Positions 24,487 to 32,891 of a stretch of 64,000 nt of DNA are shown here, in pieces; position 1 is the first letter of the stretch, and the number at the start of each line of letters is the position of its first letter. Origin of the DNA: Aquibacillus kalidii (lineage in GTDB: Bacteria; Bacillota; Bacilli; Bacillales; Amphibacillaceae); assembly GCF_014280935.1 (NCBI RefSeq), contig NZ_JACLZI010000056.1, positions 62,001-126,000 of the forward strand. The letters run 5' to 3'. The notes under the pieces were generated by a model, which worked only from the letters and a program-made list of their open reading frames with translations, ran no database searches and was not told where the DNA came from. Position numbers and translations under genes: made by a program.

Positions 24487-25623
24487 TTACAGTTTGGCAT
24501 GCTGTATGGCATTTTCAAATGCAGCAACAATATCATCTGCATCTTCTATACCAACAGATATTCTAACTAGTCCTTCTGTAATACCTAGTTCTTGTTGTGT
24601 TTCCTTAGGCAAAGCACGATGAGAAGTAGTTAATGGATAAGATACTGATGTCTCTACACCAGCTAATGTTGGAACTATTTTAACCCATGATAAGGATTGG
24701 AAAAACTTCTCTACATTACATGAACCGGTGATATCAATCGAAACAATTGCACCATTACCTTTTGACGAAAAATCTTTAGGATAATAAACTTTAGCAACGG
24801 CATCATTTTTACGTAATGCATCTGCAAGAATTTGAGCATTCTTAGTATGTCGTTCCATTCTGACACTTAATGTTTTAATACCGCGACATGCCAACCATGC
24901 ATCAAAAGGACTCAAGTTAGTCCCTATGTTAACAACCTTTGTTTTCGCTTTTGTGATTAGTTCTTCATTACCAACCAGTACCCCAGCAGTCACATCACTG
25001 TGACCACCTAGATACTTTGTAGCACTATGTACAACTAAGTCCACTCCTAATGTATATGGTTGGCACAAATATGGCGTAGCAAATGTATTATCGATCATGG
25101 ATTTTATACCATGCTTATTTGCTATTCTTACTACTTCTTTAATATTTTCGACTCGTAGCAACGGATTAGTAACTGACTCAGAATAAATAAGCTTGGTATT
25201 GTCTTTAATATAACGCTCGATTTCTTGTTCAAAATCAACAAAAGAAACTTCTATACCAAAGTCACTCAACTCATTTGCTAATAATTGATAGGTACCTCCA
25301 TATAAGTCAGTAGATGCTAATATATGATCGCCTGCTTTAACCACAGCCAAAATACCAACTAAAATAGCAGATAATCCAGATGAAGTCGCCACACCCTGAG
25401 GAGCTTCTTCTAATTGAGCAACAGCACTACCTAGTTCGTCTGAATTTGGATTACCGACCCTTGTATATAAATATTCTTTATTTCCTGTATAGAAACTTTC
25501 TAAGTCTTCTAAGTCTTTAAACTTAAAAGCAGAGGTCTGATAAATAGGTGTTACCTTACTATCTATTTTATTAGTATTATTTAACGATAGCTGTACTGAT
25601 TTTGTATCAAAATTTTGCCCCAT
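24487..25623 (-). CDS. Trans-sulfuration-type PLP enzyme (cystathionine lyase/synthase or methionine gamma-lyase family)
   Basis: A 378-residue enzyme of the Cys/Met-metabolism PLP family. The cofactor lysine lies in VHSATKYLGGHSDVTAG (lysine about residue 202), and the signature TRVGNPNSDELGSAVAQLE (about 56-74) and SGLSAILVGILAVVKAGD are present. Family members make or cleave cystathionine, homocysteine or methionine thioethers, and sequence alone does not settle which. No S-box riboswitch or CymR partner gene is evident, so a role in methionine biosynthesis is not supported by context. The start is ATG after GGAGAGAG. It is monocistronic. Confidence 0.85.
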   Translation of the reverse strand: MGQNFDTKSVQLSLNNTNKIDSKVTPIYQTSAFKFKDLEDLESFYTGNKEYLYTRVGNPNSDELGSAVAQLEEAPQGVATSSGLSAILVGILAVVKAGDHILASTDLYGGTYQLLANELSDFGIEVSFVDFEQEIERYIKDNTKLIYSESVTNPLLRVENIKEVVRIANKHGIKSMIDNTFATPYLCQPYTLGVDLVVHSATKYLGGHSDVTAGVLVGNEELITKAKTKVVNIGTNLSPFDAWLACRGIKTLSVRMERHTKNAQILADALRKNDAVAKVYYPKDFSSKGNGAIVSIDITGSCNVEKFFQSLSWVKIVPTLAGVETSVSYPLTTSHRALPKETQQELGITEGLVRISVGIEDADDIVAAFENAIQHAKL

Positions 25624-26023
25624 ATTATATCTCTCTCCTTTGTTATCTTATTACTACTTTAACTTACAATGGATAAAAAGCCAATAAAATTAAAGATCAA
25701 TTTTATTACTTTATTTATTATAAAGAAAACTAACAAGAAATATATATTCAACTTATCTTTGTTAATTTTTCCTATGGCATAAGAAACGATAATTTACCAT
25801 TAAAAACGCCTACACAACAATAATAAGTATTTTAGTAAAAGTGAGCATGTATGATTATTTTCATAGCATAAATGGGAGATAATTACATTAAAGATCATTC
25901 AAGATTTTTACCCATAGAGCTTCAACTAAATAACTCCCTTATTAAAAAGAGGGGTATGGAAAATAAGATTCAATAATTGTAGCTTTGACGGTAGCATATC
26001 TATATTTTAATATAATCTAAAAC
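25624..26023. other. AT-rich spacer, nothing seen
   Basis: This region lies between the PLP enzyme promoter side and the 5S rRNA terminator. I looked for an S-box or T-box leader and for ORFs with ribosome binding sites and found none. Confidence 0.5.
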
Positions 26024-26058
26024 AAAAAAACTTCTAGGAATTAATCTTAGAAGGTTTT
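26024..26058 (-). terminator. Terminator after 5S rRNA
   Basis: An imperfect stem (CTTCTA.../...TAGAAG, 26031-26053) with a T run on the minus strand, 8 bases beyond the 5S gene. Confidence 0.75.
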
Positions 26059-26065
26059 TTGTTTT

Positions 26066-26181
26066 GCTTGGCGACATCCTACTCTCTCAGGTGCAAAGCC
26101 CCAACTACCATCGGTGTTGGAGAGCTTAAATACTGTGTTCGGCATGGGAACAGGTGTGATCTCTCCGCTATTGCCACCAAA
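26066..26181 (-). rRNA. rrf: 5S ribosomal RNA
   Basis: 116 bases matching Bacillus 5S rRNA end to end. The closing helix (5' GTTTGGTGGC with 3' GTCGCCAAGC) pairs fully, allowing G-U, and helix II (GGAGAG/CTCTCC) is intact by paired changes. CACACCTGTTCCCATGCCGA is clearly recognisable. Helix IV has one weak pair. The gene looks capable of folding, but the 23S gene that should precede it is broken. Confidence 0.93.
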
Positions 26182-26374
26182 CCATATTAAGTTGAAGGTT
26201 GTACCTTCCAACGTAGATAAGAATGAGACATAAACAACAACCGTAAGCATTCTATCTACAGCTCCTAAAAGCTAGCGTATAGTTAATCCATCATTTCATA
26301 CTCAAAGATCAAGTACTACATGCTGTCTTATCTATCCGTACACTTTTGAACAGTCGCTTTCGCTTTTAATTTTA

Positions 26375-26669
26375 GTTAAGTCCTCGATCGATTAGTATTC
26401 GTCAACTACACATGTCACCATGCTTCCACCTCGAACCTATCAACCTCTGGCTTTTCTTGGCAGTATGAAATCAGGAACTTCGGTACTATAGTTTCCTCCC
26501 ATCACAGCTTGTGATTGCCAGACGGATTTGCCTATCTGACTCATTCACTGCTTAGGCGCGCATATCCAGCAGCGCGCTTTCCTTATCCTACATTGTTCAA
26601 ACGGTCACGAGGTGGTACAGGAATGTAGGTACACGGTTTCAGGATCTCTTTCACTCCCCCTTCCGGTGA
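26375..26669 (-). pseudogene. rrl: 23S rRNA remnant with two large internal deletions
   Basis: Read 5'->3' on the minus strand, three separate parts of 23S rRNA are fused. The first is a stretch from domain I (CACCGGAAGGGGGAGTGAAA onward, about 26625-26668). The second is a block from domain III (from TTCCTGTACCACCTC to CTGCCAAGAAAAGCC, about 26450-26625). The third is the true 3' end (from GAGGTTGATAGGTTCGAGG to GATCGAGGACTTAACT, 26375-26450). About 0.9 kb and 1.2 kb between them are gone, as are the first 0.4 kb and the 16S gene. A GGGGGACGCAGG-like segment inside the middle block is also missing. It cannot give a working rRNA. Confidence 0.9.
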
Positions 26670-26778
26670 TGAGGGATTTCTACATATACCATGATCTTCC
26701 CCTTTATCCTATCTAATGGTAGCCATTAATCATCTTTACCTTGATTCATAGAAAGGTTTCTATCTTCTATTCATTAAA

Positions 26779-27099
26779 CTAATTATTTATATCCATACTA
26801 TTTATCCTAAATTGATATTTTTCCAAATCTACTATATCATCTTTTACTGTAATGCCCTCATTTTCTAAAAAATACTTTTGTGACTGAAGTCCTTCTCCAG
26901 ACAGACTTATTTCTCCTAGTCTATTTATTACTCTATACCAAGGTAGTGAATATTTCTCGCTCATAGAATGCAATATTCTAGCCACTTGCCTTGCTGCTCT
27001 CGGGTTCCCAGCAAGTGTTGCAACTTGTCCATAAGTCATTACTTTACCAAACGGAATTGCCTTTACCACACTTAGAACATTCTCTGTAAATATCTCCAT
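26779..27099 (-). CDS. atl: Alkyltransferase-like (Atl) DNA repair protein
   Basis: A 106-residue protein with the DNA-binding domain of O6-alkylguanine transferases, including the recognition helix region GNPRAARQVARIL and the active-site region. The reactive PCHRV motif is replaced by PWYRV: tryptophan stands where the alkyl-accepting cysteine should be. That is the hallmark of Atl proteins, which bind O6-alkylguanine, bend the DNA and hand the lesion to nucleotide excision repair rather than repairing it themselves. The start is ATG after AAAGGGAGAG. It is oriented towards the 23S remnant, 109 bases away. Confidence 0.93.
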   Translation of the reverse strand: MEIFTENVLSVVKAIPFGKVMTYGQVATLAGNPRAARQVARILHSMSEKYSLPWYRVINRLGEISLSGEGLQSQKYFLENEGITVKDDIVDLEKYQFRINSMDINN

Positions 27100-27414
27100 A
27101 AATACTCTCCCTTTCTCCTTCTCCTATCGTATAATTAATTCCTTCAGATACACATTCAATATTCACAAAATACCTCGGCTAAAAAACAAGTAAAGAATTG
27201 CACAATTAAATATTGTTTTCAACTGGAGGATTGATTAGATACTTGATTTTAAATATGTTCTTATTCATATAGATATTGACTCTCTTTCTTTATTTTGTTC
27301 ATCCTTTGATTAATCTTACTGAGCGCTCTTTCTGTTACATTTAAGTTAGTACCCTCTATATATACATACCTTGTAAATACCCTCTTTAATTATGCGCTTT
27401 TTGACCAACAATCA
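27100..27414. other. Spacer containing a probably broken small ORF
   Basis: This gap lies between degV and atl. On the minus strand, ATG at 27367 is followed after three codons by a TAG that lies in a TATATATA run. Removing one TA unit gives a continuous 34-residue frame ending at 27261 (MYIEGTNLNVTERALSKINQ and on to ESQYLYE). A GAGGG lies about 18 bases upstream and AAGG only two bases away. The remaining sequence shows nothing. Confidence 0.35.
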
Positions 27415-27447
27415 AGAAAAAAGAGTAACCCTATATGGATTACTCTT
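27415..27447 (-). terminator. Terminator of degV
   Basis: Ten-base arms (27421-27430 with 27437-27447, one bulge) with a T run on the minus strand. Confidence 0.88.
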
Positions 27448-27456
27448 TACCCTCTT

Positions 27457-28302
27457 TTATTTTTTCCTCAACCAAGCCACACTCATAGTACCATATCCGG
27501 TATGGACACCAGCAACAGGAACAAGTGTCTGAATTTTAACTTTCATCTCTTGATGAATCTTTTCTAGTTCATCTTTCCACTTATTAGCCTGTTCAAGTAC
27601 ACCCGCATGTAAAATACACATTTCTTTTAATTGATGCTTTTCTACCGCGTCACTAATTAAGTCAAATACTTTTCGTTTCGCTCTCTTTTTAATTCTCACT
27701 TTATCATGAACAACAACTTTCCCATTATCAAAACCAAGAATAAGATTAATGTGAAGGAGAGTCGCAAATACAGATTGAGTAGTGCTTACTCTTCCACTTT
27801 TCCTTAATTGATCCAGACTTTCTGGCAAAAGATACATCTCAGCTAAATCTGGATAAGTTCTCATTTCCATAACAATTTCTTCGTAGCTCTTGCCTTGGTT
27901 CTCAAGTTCAAGTCCATTTTCAATCATTTTCCCCAGGGCATAGTCGCCGATTTTTGAATCAATGACTTGTACTGGAAAACCAGTCATCTCTGATGCACTA
28001 ATTGAGCTTTGATACGTTCCGGTCAACTGGCTTGATGCGTGGACAGCTATTCCGTAATCGTATTCTTCTTTAAGTTTTTCATATAAAGTAATAAAATCTC
28101 CATAAGATGGCTGACTTGTCTTTGCGCCATCTCCATGCTCTTTCAGTAATTCATAAAATTGTTCCTTCGAGATATCCACGTCTTCTTTATAAGATTTACC
28201 ATTAACAATAACGTTTAGTGGTAAGACATGAATATTATGCTTTTCAATAAAGTCCTTTGAAAATCCACAAGTACTATCTGTAATCCATGCGATTCTTTTC
28301 AT
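27457..28302 (-). CDS. DegV family fatty-acid-binding protein (FakB-like)
   Basis: A 281-residue DegV protein, a family that binds a single fatty acid and, as FakB, presents it to the kinase FakA. The conserved opening IAWITDSTCGFSKDF, the block DGAKTSQPSYGDF (residues about 60-72; the S/T-S-Q-P fatty acid carboxylate site) and VHTGYGTMSVAW at the C-terminus are present. The start is ATG at 28302 after GGGG, six bases away; an ATG at 28314 has no site. It is monocistronic, not in the comF cluster where B. subtilis degV (yviA) sits, so it is one of several paralogues. Confidence 0.88.
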   Translation of the reverse strand: MKRIAWITDSTCGFSKDFIEKHNIHVLPLNVIVNGKSYKEDVDISKEQFYELLKEHGDGAKTSQPSYGDFITLYEKLKEEYDYGIAVHASSQLTGTYQSSISASEMTGFPVQVIDSKIGDYALGKMIENGLELENQGKSYEEIVMEMRTYPDLAEMYLLPESLDQLRKSGRVSTTQSVFATLLHINLILGFDNGKVVVHDKVRIKKRAKRKVFDLISDAVEKHQLKEMCILHAGVLEQANKWKDELEKIHQEMKVKIQTLVPVAGVHTGYGTMSVAWLRKK

Positions 28303-28405
28303 GATAATCCCCATTCTACACTTTGTTATCTTTAGACGAACAATATAATTAAGTCATTATTGACTATTTTACTGTATTATACATCATGTGTAAAATTTTC
28401 TACCA

Positions 28406-29401
28406 TTATCCGAATCTATAGTAAACGAGTATAAAGGTAGCCAACACAAAAATAAAGTTTAGAAAGACAAACACCATTTGATCAAGCCTTGTCTTATGAA
28501 TTCTAATTGGTGGATGATAGAACGAAACACCTTCAATGATAAAAATGATTAAAACAATATGGATCATGGCGTGTCCGATTATTTCCGTCATTCCAAATAT
28601 GGTTGTAGTTAAAATGAAAATAATTGTAACAACTACGGCCAAAATTCTATTCAAAATACCAACTACTAATAAATAACCTACAACAAATTCTACAAACGCT
28701 GCCATGACGATGAACAAAGCAGGTTCGAAACCGAATGTTGGGACGTGATGACTCTCTACAATATTTATTGTCATTCCAGGGTATACCCATTTCTCTACAG
28801 CAACCCAGCATAAACTTAATCCTGTTCCTAAGTATAAGAAAGGGAATCCCCAATCCTCTAACTTGGTGCTGCCAACTAGAAGTACTCCAATAATGGCAAT
28901 GTAAAACCCATAGTCAAGCATGTAAAACCAACCTGTGTCAATCCACTCGTACACAAATAAACCTAACATTAATAACGCCGCAATCTTGGTAGAAATATGA
29001 TGTGGTACGAGTAAAAACGCTATTATTACCCACATCATGATTGCTTCCCACATATAATTAATAGCAAAGTCAGGAGCAAACATCGTTCCCGATAACACTT
29101 GAATAATAAATGCAAACGCAGTTCCGTATTTTAAAATATATCGAGAATACTTTCGAAGTCGATCCAGACCATTATCCACTTTTTTAGCGATAGGTATATC
29201 TAATAATTTATGCATCACTTGGGATAAAATTGCTAATAACAAAGCTATTAGCAAGGCGAAAGTAATGAAGAATGGTGACAAAATTTCTTCAATTGACACC
29301 TTTTCCGGTGGTACTTCTGCAAACCATTTAACATGCCCATAAACTATCATAGGAGTAAAAAGAATAATCCAAAACATAAATAAAGATAATTTCTTACTCA
29401 A
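28406..29401 (-). CDS. Polytopic membrane protein of unknown function (possibly DoxX-like)
   Basis: A 331-residue protein with about eight to nine membrane helices and short loops. Helix ends carry several histidines (YGHVKWF near residue 22, LVPHHISTK, ESHHVPTFG, IGHAMIHIV). The histidine-rich loops and the helix-pair pattern recall DoxX/terminal-oxidase-associated proteins, but I do not see a decisive motif. The start is TTG at 29401 after AAAGGAGAGA. It is monocistronic with no clear terminator. A function cannot be assigned from sequence. Confidence 0.75.
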   Translation of the reverse strand: MSKKLSLFMFWIILFTPMIVYGHVKWFAEVPPEKVSIEEILSPFFITFALLIALLLAILSQVMHKLLDIPIAKKVDNGLDRLRKYSRYILKYGTAFAFIIQVLSGTMFAPDFAINYMWEAIMMWVIIAFLLVPHHISTKIAALLMLGLFVYEWIDTGWFYMLDYGFYIAIIGVLLVGSTKLEDWGFPFLYLGTGLSLCWVAVEKWVYPGMTINIVESHHVPTFGFEPALFIVMAAFVEFVVGYLLVVGILNRILAVVVTIIFILTTTIFGMTEIIGHAMIHIVLIIFIIEGVSFYHPPIRIHKTRLDQMVFVFLNFIFVLATFILVYYRFG

Positions 29402-29805
29402 AACTTTTCTCTCCTTTTGTTCAAGATATTAATTTTCTGTGTTATTATCCACAGAATATCGTCAATTATGATAATTTATTTAAGTCAATCTTTCTTTCCA
29501 TCATTTTATTTACCCGTCCAACTTTTATTAGAAACATTAAAAGCCCCTTCTCACACTGTGAAAGAGACTTTTAACAATCGTTATAAAGATAAGCATTAAC
29601 CATAGAAATACTCCTTAAATTTTATGATTACTTTATTTAGGTCTGCGTTGATTTATAAACTCCTGAATATCTATTTCATTATACATCCATTTTACTCCTA
29701 ACTTTGCTTTGCAATGTATCTTACTTCTTCTTTCTTTCTGCTCTAAGTATAGCTACTTCCAATCTTTACCTTAACCGGTTTAGGAATGAAAAAGAGTACG
29801 ACCAC
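29402..29805. other. Spacer with a possible decayed HTH gene
   Basis: This spacer lies between divergent promoters. On the minus strand, 29644-29730 reads KAKLGVKWMYNEIDIQEF then INQRRPK and a stop, resembling the end of an excisionase-type helix-turn-helix domain. Its upstream part lies in another frame (EVAILRAERKKK) and there is no intact start. I regard it as a likely remnant. A weak hairpin lies at about 29537-29573. Confidence 0.3.
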
Positions 29806-29833
29806 GGTCTGATTCTAAATCAGCCTTTTTTTT
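29806..29833 (+). terminator. Terminator-like hairpin upstream of the DUF421 gene
   Basis: Hairpin CTGATT/AATCAG extended by GG/CC (29806-29825), followed by eight T. No plus-strand gene precedes it, so it ends either a small RNA or an attenuated leader of the DUF421 gene 56 bases on. Confidence 0.65.
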
Positions 29834-29888
29834 ATATGAATGGAACATTAAATATTAGGTACTCTAATATCGAAAGGAGCAGTGAACA

Positions 29889-30590
29889 ATGGAACTATAC
29901 AATTTAGTGCTAAGAATCGTACTGTCCTTTGGTGTTCTGTTGGCTTTAACCAGAATTATGGGAAGAAAGGAGTTATCACAGTTAACTTTCTTTAATTTTG
30001 TATCAGGAATTTCTATTGGTTCCATCGGTGCAATGTTAACTGTCAATAGTACCCTTTCTATAAGGAACGGGGTTATTGCTTTAGTGGGTTGGAGTTTGCT
30101 AACAATTGTAATGGGTTATCTTGACATTAAATCTAAAACAGCAAGAAAAGCTATTGTTGGACAACCTATGATCCTAATTAAAAATGGAGAAATTATGGAA
30201 AGTGAAATGAGAAAAGCCCGTTTGGATATTGATGCCCTTAACTCAATGCTAAGACAAAAAAACGTATTTTCACTTAAAGATGTTCAGTACGGGATTTTAG
30301 AAACAGATGGAAAATTGTCTGTGATGAAAAAAGACTACAAACAAAATGCTACACGTGCGGATATTGGGGCCCAAACAGCCTCCCCCTCCAATCAGTTCGA
30401 TATCTCTACAAAAGTAATTTCGGACGGTAATATAGAAACTAAAAATTTAAAAAAACTGAATTTAGACGAGAACTGGTTAAATGAAAAGCTATCTGAAGCA
30501 GGTATTGATGACGCATCAGATGTTTTTTATGCAGAAGTCCAAAAAGATGGCAGCTTATATATCGATAGCAAAGATGATGTGGTGCATTAA
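29889..30590 (+). CDS. DUF421 (YetF/YcaP-like) membrane protein
   Basis: A 233-residue protein with three N-terminal membrane helices (residues about 5-75) and a soluble DUF421 domain. Characteristic runs are LTRIMGRKELSQLTFFNFVSGISIGS and the block PMILIKNGEIMESEMRKARLDIDALNSMLRQKNVFSLKDVQYGILETDGKLSVMKK, each broken here only for description. Related B. subtilis genes (yetF, ydfR, yrbG) are sporulation- or germination-linked, but the biochemistry is unknown. The start is ATG at 29889 after AAAGGAG. A terminator-like hairpin in the leader suggests control by attenuation. Confidence 0.87.
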   Translation: MELYNLVLRIVLSFGVLLALTRIMGRKELSQLTFFNFVSGISIGSIGAMLTVNSTLSIRNGVIALVGWSLLTIVMGYLDIKSKTARKAIVGQPMILIKNGEIMESEMRKARLDIDALNSMLRQKNVFSLKDVQYGILETDGKLSVMKKDYKQNATRADIGAQTASPSNQFDISTKVISDGNIETKNLKKLNLDENWLNEKLSEAGIDDASDVFYAEVQKDGSLYIDSKDDVVH

Positions 30591-30592
30591 AA

Positions 30593-30626
30593 AAGAAGTG
30601 ATGAGACTACTTCCTCATCACTTCTT
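30593..30626. terminator. Bidirectional terminator, DUF421 gene and alaX-like gene
   Basis: Perfect 13-bp arms (30593-30605 with 30614-30626). It overlaps the stop and last codons of the minus-strand gene. Confidence 0.9.
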
Positions 30627-31800
30627 CTATCAACTTCTTCCAATCACTAGCTGACAACGTGGCCTCTGCCCCACCCTGTGCAAAACTGTCATTGCCTCCA
30701 CCTTTACCGTTAACTAGTTCAAGTGCATTTTTTAAAAGTGTCTTCATACTTGCCTCCACTTTATTTCCTCTAGCACACACAATCTGAAATTTATTTTCAT
30801 TTTTAGTAATTAGTACGATAATTGAAGTATTAACTTTAGCAACTACTTGCCTTGCCAAATATTGAACATCTTTCATTTCTTTATTTTCCAACAACTTGAT
30901 TATAACCTGGTTATCGATCTCCTTCATTTCCCGAACATAACTGTCCGCCTCCAAAGATAAAACATTTTCATTTGCCTCTTTTAGTTTCTTTTTCGTTTCT
31001 AAATATTGCTGATTCAATTTTACTACCGATTCTGAAAGTTTAGGTTCAGGAGCGTTTAATAATTGAGTTAATTGGATAGTAATTTGATGTTTTGTCTCTA
31101 ATTGTTGTAAAACCCGATTCCCACAAACAAACCTAACTCTCACTTGCCCTTTTTGCTTTTCCCAATCCAAGACTTTTAACGAAGCTACTTGCCCCGTTGA
31201 GCTCGGATGTGTGCCGCCACAACCATTATAGTCAAAGTCCGGAATAATCACCAAACGAATATTCTCCTTCACAGTTAGCTTCTTTCGGAGTTGATATTGT
31301 TCTAACTCCTGTTCTGATACCCATCTAGTTTCAATAGGCCTGTTTTCTAGGATAATGTCGTTTACTTTTTTCTCAATCAATTGTGCCTCAGCCTTCGTTA
31401 AGCTTTCTATATCAAGGTCAATTGTGCAGGTATCCTGTCCTAAATGAAAGCTAACTGTTTTATAGCTTAACAATTCTTCAAAGGCTGCTGATAATAGATG
31501 TTGTCCTGCATGCTGCTGCATGTGGTCAAATCGTCTATTCCAATCAATTTCTCCTGTAATCCTATCTTTTTCTGGTAGGTAATTTTCTATATAATGACGC
31601 AACTGTCCTCCAACCTCTTCGACATTTACTATATGAACATCACCAAGTATTCCTAAGTCATTAGGTTGCCCACCACCAGTTGGATAAAAAGCGGTCTGAT
31701 CTAAGACGACATAATATCCAAATTCATCTTCGTTTTGTTCCACGATTTCCGCTTCAAAACTTTGTTGATAGGGATCCTGATAAAATAATTTAACCGTCAC
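30607..31800 (-). CDS. Alanyl-tRNA editing protein, AlaX-L type
   Basis: A 397-residue free-standing homologue of the AlaRS editing domain, which removes serine or glycine wrongly loaded on tRNA-Ala. TAFYPTGGGQPNDLG (about residues 35-49) and the zinc-site histidines in HMQQHAGQHLLSAAFEE (HxxxH) and CGGTHPSSTGQV (C and H) are intact. The C-terminal DHHA1-like part contains GKGGGNDSFAQGGA. Length and C-terminal extension match the long AlaX-L class. The start is GTG at 31800 after AGGAG with seven bases of spacing. The frame extends to an ATG at 31848 without a ribosome binding site. Confidence 0.9.
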   Translation of the reverse strand: MTVKLFYQDPYQQSFEAEIVEQNEDEFGYYVVLDQTAFYPTGGGQPNDLGILGDVHIVNVEEVGGQLRHYIENYLPEKDRITGEIDWNRRFDHMQQHAGQHLLSAAFEELLSYKTVSFHLGQDTCTIDLDIESLTKAEAQLIEKKVNDIILENRPIETRWVSEQELEQYQLRKKLTVKENIRLVIIPDFDYNGCGGTHPSSTGQVASLKVLDWEKQKGQVRVRFVCGNRVLQQLETKHQITIQLTQLLNAPEPKLSESVVKLNQQYLETKKKLKEANENVLSLEADSYVREMKEIDNQVIIKLLENKEMKDVQYLARQVVAKVNTSIIVLITKNENKFQIVCARGNKVEASMKTLLKNALELVNGKGGGNDSFAQGGAEATLSASDWKKLIEEVMRK

Positions 31801-31954
31801 ATTCCCACTCCTATTACCCTTATAAATTGGACATGCATTTTGTTTCATTTTATTAGAATTAGATAGAAATATCCATTATGAGATTGTTTTTAATGAAACA
31901 TGGTGCGAAAATATAGTCTAGCAATAGCAAGTATGACTTTGGAGGGATTTTTTA

Positions 31955-32569
31955 ATGCGTAGGTCCAGACCTCAACTTATTCTTGATATAGGTGGAGTCC
32001 TTGCCCCAAATTTAGATGAATTTTGGATAGAAATAGCCGAACAAGCGAAAACACCACACTCGGAAATCCGTTCTCATTATAAGCAAGAAATTAGCGATTC
32101 TTTATGGACGGGGAAAATAACAGAAACAGAGTTCTGGAGTTGGTTTAGAAAATATCCTACTATTAACATTGATCAAGCTAGAGAGTTTCTTATGTCTATT
32201 TTAAAGCCACTCCCAGCAGTTAAATATATACCAATTTGGAGTTCCTCTGTGGATATTCATATTCTTAGTAATCACAGAATTGAATGGATCAGGCCGTTAC
32301 TAGAACCTGTTGAGTCCTACTTAACTAGTGTTACTATCTCTAGTCAGATAGGCTTTTATAAACCGAATCCAGCTATATTCAAGGAAATTACAAAACAGAT
32401 AGATTCCCATAATAATATTTTGTTTGTAGACGATTCGAAAAGCAATTTAACTATCGGAACAGACCTAGGTTGGGATACCTTACTAGCAGATAAGGATGGT
32501 AAATGGATAGAAACCGTCCAGAATTATATCTTATCTATTGATAGCAAAAAAAATAGGCCCACCATTTAA
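31955..32569 (+). CDS. HAD-superfamily phosphatase-like protein
   Basis: A 204-residue HAD protein. Motif 1 is LILDIGGVLAPN (residues about 8-19): the nucleophile Asp is present, but the second Asp of DxD is replaced by glycine as in many DIGGV members. Motif 2 is HILSNHRIEW (Ser/Asn), motif 3 lysine is in GFYKPNPAIF, and motif 4 is ILFVDDSKSN. The alpha-helical cap (about 20-95) suits small phosphorylated substrates. Substrate unknown. The start is ATG after GGAGGG. It converges with qoxD at a shared terminator that overlaps its 3' end. Confidence 0.85.
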   Translation: MRRSRPQLILDIGGVLAPNLDEFWIEIAEQAKTPHSEIRSHYKQEISDSLWTGKITETEFWSWFRKYPTINIDQAREFLMSILKPLPAVKYIPIWSSSVDIHILSNHRIEWIRPLLEPVESYLTSVTISSQIGFYKPNPAIFKEITKQIDSHNNILFVDDSKSNLTIGTDLGWDTLLADKDGKWIETVQNYILSIDSKKNRPTI

Positions 32570-32583
32570 TGGTAAGCCTATTT
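32551..32583. terminator. Bidirectional terminator between HAD gene and qoxD
   Basis: Arms AAATAGGC...ACCATT and AATGGT...GCCTATTT (32551-32566 with 32568-32583) with small internal mismatches. Confidence 0.85.
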
Positions 32584-32587
32584 ATGT

Positions 32588-32890
32588 TTAGTGAGCAGCG
32601 TGGCCTGTTGTTAGTATCCAGATAGATCCCACAACAATAACTACTGCTAAAAATACACTATAAGTGATATTAATAATATTAATGACACCTGATTTTCCTT
32701 CTGTAATGTGCATAAACATAAATAATTGGATGGCAGCTTGTAAGATAGCTAGTGTACCAATTATAAACATGACTGTTGATTTAGAGAAATCAGTGTATTG
32801 AACCATCAATACTGCGAAAATAGTTAATGCAATTGAAAGGAAAAAGCCGATAACGTGATTCCACGGAAACCCTTTATGACCTTTAGACAT
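32588..32890 (-). CDS. qoxD: Cytochrome aa3 quinol oxidase subunit IV
   Basis: A 100-residue subunit with three membrane helices (about residues 10-30, 38-60, 70-95) and the family run GFPWNHVIGFFLSIALT. It is the small accessory subunit of the menaquinol oxidase that reduces oxygen at the end of the aerobic chain. It is the last gene of qoxABCD, one base after qoxC, with the shared terminator downstream. Confidence 0.93.
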   Translation of the reverse strand: MSKGHKGFPWNHVIGFFLSIALTIFAVLMVQYTDFSKSTVMFIIGTLAILQAAIQLFMFMHITEGKSGVINIINITYSVFLAVVIVVGSIWILTTGHAAH

Positions 32891-32891
32891 G

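Noticed and set aside
25624-26023. Possible S-box or T-box leader for the trans-sulfuration enzyme
   Set aside because: No S-box core elements, no T-box sequence and no terminator/antiterminator pair found.
26047-26250. 67-codon ORF across the 5S gene
   Set aside because: It is antisense-like readthrough of an rRNA gene; no ribosome binding site and the sequence is explained by 5S rRNA.
26182-26374. tRNA gene between 23S remnant and 5S
   Set aside because: No cloverleaf or TTCGAATC-type T-loop seen; this is an ordinary 23S-5S spacer with a processing stem.
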